From Proteus mirabilis ATCC 29906 (GTDB lineage Bacteria > Pseudomonadota > Gammaproteobacteria > Enterobacterales > Enterobacteriaceae): a stretch of DNA of 64,000 bases. Position numbers and translations under genes: made by a program. The stretch is taken from positions 138,982 to 202,981 of the forward strand of contig NZ_GG668579.1 in NCBI RefSeq assembly GCF_000160755.1, read 5' to 3'. This document shows positions 60,417 through 64,000 of this stretch, piece after piece (positions within the stretch are counted from its first letter, which is position 1; every line of letters begins with the position of its first letter). Under the pieces are notes generated by a model. That model was not told the DNA's origin and ran no database searches. It saw only the letters and a program-made list of their open reading frames with translations.

Positions 60417-61430
60417 ATGTCCTCATTGTCCCCTGCCAGCGAAGTTATTCTTCGTCATCTAGATCATTTCGCAGACAGGCACGTACTCATAGCAGGTGAT
60501 CTTCAAGACACGCTAGCATCACAAATTCAGGCCAAAAGTGTTAGAGCCTATACAAATCAATATCACCAGTGGCTACCGCTACTCAAATCCATGGGTGATA
60601 ATGCATTTTTTGGTTTAGCGGCAGATCAATCATTCGTAAAATATTGCGACACTTTGATTTATTTTTGGCCTAAGAATAAGAATGAAGCAACTTTTCAGTT
60701 ACGTAGCTTATGTGCAAGTTTATCTGTCGATACTGAAATCTTCATCGTCGGCGAAAACCGTAGTGGTGTAAAAAGTGCTACGGAATTAATGAATGGTATA
60801 GCAAAGCTAAAAAAAATAGATTCAGCACGTCGTTGTAGCCTCTTTTTTGGTTCACTAACCTATCAAACACTCTTTGATCGAAATAACTGGTGGCAAACTT
60901 ATCGTTATGACGATTTAACGGTGATGGCATTACCCGGTGTTTTCAGTCAAACCGCATTAGATGAAGGCAGCCGATTATTACTCTCTACATTTGATGATAC
61001 AATGGTAGGTGACTTACTGGATATGGCCTGTGGTTGTGGAGTGATTGCCACTGTATTAGGCAAAAAAAACCCGATGTTAAAACTCACACTCTGTGACGTC
61101 AATGCAGCCGCTATTTCATCCAGTATTGCCACGTTAAATGTTAATGAATTAGAAGGACGGGTTATTGCAAGCAATGTCTATTCTGCGGTAGAAGAAACTT
61201 ATGATTGGATAGTCTCTAATCCTCCTTTCCATGATGGCTTAGGTACCAGCTATCAAGCTGCAGAAGACATTATTCGTCTCGCGCCTAACTTTTTGAAAAA
61301 AGGCGGTAAACTGCGTATTGTTGCCAATGCTTTCTTACCTTATCAAGATATTCTTGATCACGTGTTTGGCTCTCATGAAGTGCTTGCATCAACAGGTAAA
61401 TTCAAAGTTTACCAAGCAACCAAGAAATAG
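60417..61430 (+). CDS. rsmC: 16S rRNA m2G1207 methyltransferase RsmC
   Basis: The 337-residue protein has an N-terminal pseudo-methyltransferase half and a C-terminal catalytic half with LLDMACGCGVIATVLGKKN near residue 198 and the NPPF catalytic motif (WIVSNPPFHDGLGT near 264). It methylates G1207 of 16S rRNA with SAM. AAGGAG precedes the ATG. It is divergent from holD. Confidence 0.95.
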   Translation: MSSLSPASEVILRHLDHFADRHVLIAGDLQDTLASQIQAKSVRAYTNQYHQWLPLLKSMGDNAFFGLAADQSFVKYCDTLIYFWPKNKNEATFQLRSLCASLSVDTEIFIVGENRSGVKSATELMNGIAKLKKIDSARRCSLFFGSLTYQTLFDRNNWWQTYRYDDLTVMALPGVFSQTALDEGSRLLLSTFDDTMVGDLLDMACGCGVIATVLGKKNPMLKLTLCDVNAAAISSSIATLNVNELEGRVIASNVYSAVEETYDWIVSNPPFHDGLGTSYQAAEDIIRLAPNFLKKGGKLRIVANAFLPYQDILDHVFGSHEVLASTGKFKVYQATKK

Positions 61431-61454
61431 TAATCACCAGCACTATTATAAAAA

Positions 61455-61486
61455 CCGCCAGTAATTGATTTTTCAACTACTGGTGG
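61455..61486. terminator. Imperfect hairpin after rsmC
   Basis: CCGCCAGTAATTGA (61455-61468) pairs imperfectly with TCAACTACTGGTGG (61473-61486). It lies between the convergent rsmC and yjjZ-like genes and may end both messages. Confidence 0.6.
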
Positions 61487-61546
61487 CCTTCGGTATTTAC
61501 TTCCTTTTTATTATCAGCAGGTTATCGTGCCTTTATTTACGGTTAT

Positions 61547-61810
61547 CTACCCATGATAGGTTAAAAAAAAGGTCATTAAGCTATAGGTGATCACAACGCC
61601 GGCGGGGATCATCACCCACATTTGTAATTTCTTATGAAATAACATAATGGTAGATAGCAACATAGAAATGACAAGAACCAATGTAAATGCTGCTGTTCCT
61701 GCAATAGAGTGGGTGATCACAGTAAATAACGAAGCAACGGCCAACATTTCCCATAAACTAATACGAGATGTCCAAGAAGAGACAGAGGAGATACGTGTTG
61801 ATTTAGCCAT
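61547..61810 (-). CDS. yjjZ: YjjZ-like small membrane protein (DUF1435)
   Basis: The 87-residue protein starts at the ATG at 61810 with GGTGA upstream and has two or three hydrophobic segments. Position next to rsmC and composition match the DUF1435 family (E. coli YjjZ). Its function is unknown. The Fur box upstream links it to iron. In E. coli fhuF is the neighbour; no fhuF is present here. Confidence 0.7.
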   Translation of the reverse strand: MAKSTRISSVSSWTSRISLWEMLAVASLFTVITHSIAGTAAFTLVLVISMLLSTIMLFHKKLQMWVMIPAGVVITYSLMTFFLTYHG

Positions 61811-61830
61811 GAGAGTCACCATTCGTTAAT

Positions 61831-61849
61831 GATAATGATTTTCATTATT
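61831..61849 (-). promoter_or_regulatory. Fur box upstream of yjjZ-like gene
   Basis: GATAATGATTTTCATTATT matches 16 of 19 positions of the classical Fur box (GATAATGATAATCATTATC). It lies 21 bases before the start codon, so iron-dependent repression of the small membrane protein is expected. Confidence 0.88.
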
Positions 61850-61920
61850 ATATAACACATTGGTTAACTCAATGTCTATCAAGAAAAAAAAGTAGCCATA
61901 CCCTTAATTTTAAAGAGGTT

Positions 61921-61957
61921 AAACAAAAAACGCTTTACCGCTGCCAACGATAAAGCA
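61921..61957 (-). terminator. Terminator after GNAT gene
   Basis: CGCTTTACCG (61931-61940) pairs with CGATAAAGC (61948-61956) with one mismatch, followed on the minus strand by TTTTTTGTTT. Confidence 0.82.
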
Positions 61958-61993
61958 TTTTAGAGTCATCAAATGATGATGTAAAATAAGTGA

Positions 61994-62536
61994 TTAATCT
62001 TCTTTATTAAAATTAAGCACTAAATGAATATCTTCAGGCTCTCTTTCATAAAGCTCAGTATCAGGCACATCAATTAAACGACAGCCCATATGCTGATAAA
62101 AATTAACACTATTTTCAGAAGGCGTTGAGGATATATATAATCCGCTAGCCCCTTTTTGCTTCGCATATTCCACACAATAATCAAACAATATACGGGCTAA
62201 TCCTTGCCCACGCTGCTGGTGGCTAATATGTAAGAAAGAGAGCTGTAACAAGGTGTTATCTTGGCCTCGCCACTGTGGATCAACACTGGCAGCAGCGACT
62301 AACTTGTCATCTTCAAAGACTCCCCAAAAAGGGGCACCGCGCTCAGCACTTTCAAGTAAAACAGGGGTATAATGTTCTGCCTCACCTTCAGGCCAGCCTT
62401 TCATATCAAAACGCTGTTCAGATAACACCAATTGCCCTTGTTGTAAAACATATAGCCTTTCAATCAGTTCTGTTCTATCAATTTCCCAAACGCGAGGGAT
62501 TTCATTATGTGTTAATAGACGAATATTTTTTTTCAT
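61994..62536 (-). CDS. GNAT-family N-acetyltransferase
   Basis: The 180-residue protein has an acetyl-CoA-binding segment HISHQQRGQGLARILFDYCVEYAKQKG near residue 103 and the C-terminal FYQHMGCRL typical of GNAT enzymes. The acceptor is unknown. Its ATG overlaps the stop of the Na/Pi cotransporter gene (ATGA), so the two form an operon. Confidence 0.85.
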   Translation of the reverse strand: MKKNIRLLTHNEIPRVWEIDRTELIERLYVLQQGQLVLSEQRFDMKGWPEGEAEHYTPVLLESAERGAPFWGVFEDDKLVAAASVDPQWRGQDNTLLQLSFLHISHQQRGQGLARILFDYCVEYAKQKGASGLYISSTPSENSVNFYQHMGCRLIDVPDTELYEREPEDIHLVLNFNKED

Positions 62537-64000
62537 TGTTGAAGATTAACCTGTTCTGAAGAAGATCCGCTCCGCTCTAATGCGTGGTAAGCCACTGCAC
62601 AGAATAAGGAGTTCAACCGTTTCATATCACCCAACAAACTGGTATGCAGCGAACTGGTTTCAATACTTTGCATATTATGCAAATGAAGACGTTCTACATG
62701 AGCAAACGAGTAACGTTGGTTGAGTAAACGGAATCGATGTTTTGCTCGGCGTAATTTACGCGCATGCTCCATATTGCCGGAAACAAACACCGACATCGCC
62801 AGATTCAGATTACTTTGCAGACGCTCAAGGAGTGTCTGTAATTCACGACGTCCTTCCTCCGATAAATTTAAGTGATGATCTAAACTTTTATTCACCACCT
62901 CACCAGACATACGCGCTATGATAGCGGAAGATTGTTGCAAATTCATCGCGGTATCAATAATTTCTGCCCAGCGACGAGAGTCTTCAGTACCAAGATCATG
63001 CTGCTGAATTTGTGCCATATACAATTTAATACTGCTATGGAGCAATTCCACTTCCTCTTCTAGCTGGCTAATCTCCCTTTTTTGCAGACGATCCCCTTCC
63101 ATTAAGGCTTGAAAACGTTGCAACATCTGTTCAACCACATCCCCTAACCGTAATGTCTCTCTGACTGCATTAGCAATAGCTAAAGAGGGAGTATCAACGG
63201 CGGATGGATCTAAATAACGAGGTGCAACTTCTGTCCCAGTAACCGGTAATTCCGGCACTAATTTTTGACATAATTTCGCCATTGGCCCCACAAACGGCAA
63301 CATCAACACACAGCGCACTAAGTTATAAATCACATGAAAATAGATAATCACTTCCGCAGGGGAAAAATCATATTGTTGGATTTTTGTCGCAATGATGGTG
63401 ATCCACGGCAATACCAGCAAGGCGCCAATTAATTTAAAAAACAGACTTCCTATGACGACTTGACGTGAACTAATACTTTGACCACGGCTACTGATTAATG
63501 CCAACAATCCACTACCAATATTAGAACCAATAACAATACATAAACTAATATATAAAGGCATAAAGCCTGTTGCACTTAATGTTGCGGTAAGTAATACCGC
63601 CGCTAAGCTTGAATAACTAACCATCGCAAAAATAGCGCCGACCAGTAGTGCTAAAATCGTATCCCCGCTCAAAGAGGTAAAAATAGCTTGTACTGCACTG
63701 GCATGGGTTATCGGCTCAGCAGAAGTCACAATCAGTTGTAATGCTAAGATAATTAAACCAAGGCCTATTCCCACTCTACCCAGTTGCCCGATACGCTCTT
63801 TTTTACGACTTAAAAAAGTCATGACACCCAATAAAATCAGTAACGGTGATAACCACGAAAGATCGAATGTCAGCACCCGCGCCATTAGCGCTGTACCCAC
63901 ATCAGCCCCTAACATAATCACCAAAGCGGGTGTAATAGAAATAAGGCCTTGAGTGACGAACGAAATCACTAGCAATGCCGTAGCATTACTACTTTGTACT
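62533..64000 (-). CDS. Na/Pi cotransporter family protein, 5' part outside window
   Basis: At least 489 residues are present; the frame stays open to the window edge and reads VQSSNATALLVISFVTQG at the boundary, the QSSSAT signature of Na/Pi cotransporters. A second such repeat follows (SYSSLAAVLLTATL). A PhoU-like helical domain fills the C-terminal half from about residue 280 (LRLGDVVEQML). It resembles E. coli YjbB, which exports phosphate. The true start lies beyond the window. Confidence 0.88.
   Translation of the reverse strand, partial: VQSSNATALLVISFVTQGLISITPALVIMLGADVGTALMARVLTFDLSWLSPLLILLGVMTFLSRKKERIGQLGRVGIGLGLIILALQLIVTSAEPITHASAVQAIFTSLSGDTILALLVGAIFAMVSYSSLAAVLLTATLSATGFMPLYISLCIVIGSNIGSGLLALISSRGQSISSRQVVIGSLFFKLIGALLVLPWITIIATKIQQYDFSPAEVIIYFHVIYNLVRCVLMLPFVGPMAKLCQKLVPELPVTGTEVAPRYLDPSAVDTPSLAIANAVRETLRLGDVVEQMLQRFQALMEGDRLQKREISQLEEEVELLHSSIKLYMAQIQQHDLGTEDSRRWAEIIDTAMNLQQSSAIIARMSGEVVNKSLDHHLNLSEEGRRELQTLLERLQSNLNLAMSVFVSGNMEHARKLRRAKHRFRLLNQRYSFAHVERLHLHNMQSIETSSLHTSLLGDMKRLNSLFCAVAYHALERSGSSSEQVNLQQ

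Overview
The window is low-GC enterobacterial chromosome and most closely suggests Proteus (Morganellaceae), probably P. mirabilis or a close relative. The reasons are the AT-rich intergenic DNA, a chromosomal tet(J)-type tetracycline efflux pair, a chromosomal terZABCDE tellurite cluster, and E. coli-like synteny in the block rsmC-holD-rimI-prfC-BON protein-yjjU-yjjV-deoCABD. Assignments rest on reading protein motifs and remembered family members; no database search was run.

Layout. (1) 35-2551: cyanide-insensitive-type cytochrome bd oxidase (cydA/cioA, cydB/cioB) with a 57-residue DUF2474 subunit overlapping the end of cydB. (2) 3214-6483: a YdeP-type molybdopterin oxidoreductase convergent with a LysR regulator. 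(3) 6696-9940: two paralogous chemoreceptors. (4) 10341-11021: HAD-IB phosphatase. (5) 11118-20779: the tellurite/stress (Ter) region, with terZABCDE on the minus strand, a divergent four-gene operon for the predicted Ter-linked nucleoside-like metabolite (PRTase-TRSP, HAD, StiP-type PRTase-PELOTA, HpcH/HpaI-type lyase), then terW. (6) 20914-24246: a small TonB-domain protein and a divergent cassette of an NrtR-like Nudix regulator facing an SPFH protein plus a NAD-kinase-like protein. The shared control region holds three copies of one 13-bp operator. (7) 24243-26153: tetR/tetA(J) with two tet operators. (8) 26420-27477: an orphan LydA-type holin and an Ogr-type activator, probably remains of a P2-like phage.

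(9) 27772-30981: the PTS-dependent dihydroxyacetone kinase operon dhaKLM behind a perfect 26-bp palindrome. (10) 31025-39163: the phosphoglycerate system pgtABC and pgtP, followed by an extra pyruvate kinase, so uptake of phosphoglycerates/PEP is linked to their use. (11) 39384-39650: a YbiI-type zinc-finger protein. (12) 39737-43587: a group II PLP decarboxylase and a CitMHS transporter. (13) 43831-52043: deoCABD, a concentrative nucleoside transporter, yjjV and yjjU. The deo promoter has two CRP boxes 52 bp apart and a possible leader ORF. (14) 52140-54484: a BON-domain protein and prfC.

(15) 54600-59170: foreign DNA inserted between prfC and rimI. It holds a decayed CI/SetR-like S24 repressor next to prfC, an McrBC-type restriction pair and a frameshifted accessory gene. 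prfC is the integration site of SXT/R391 elements, so this looks like the scar of such an element. (16) 59462-64000: rimI, holD, rsmC, a Fur-box-preceded yjjZ-like gene, a GNAT acetyltransferase and a Na/Pi cotransporter cut by the window end.

No rRNA, tRNA, CRISPR array or intact insertion sequence was recognised.
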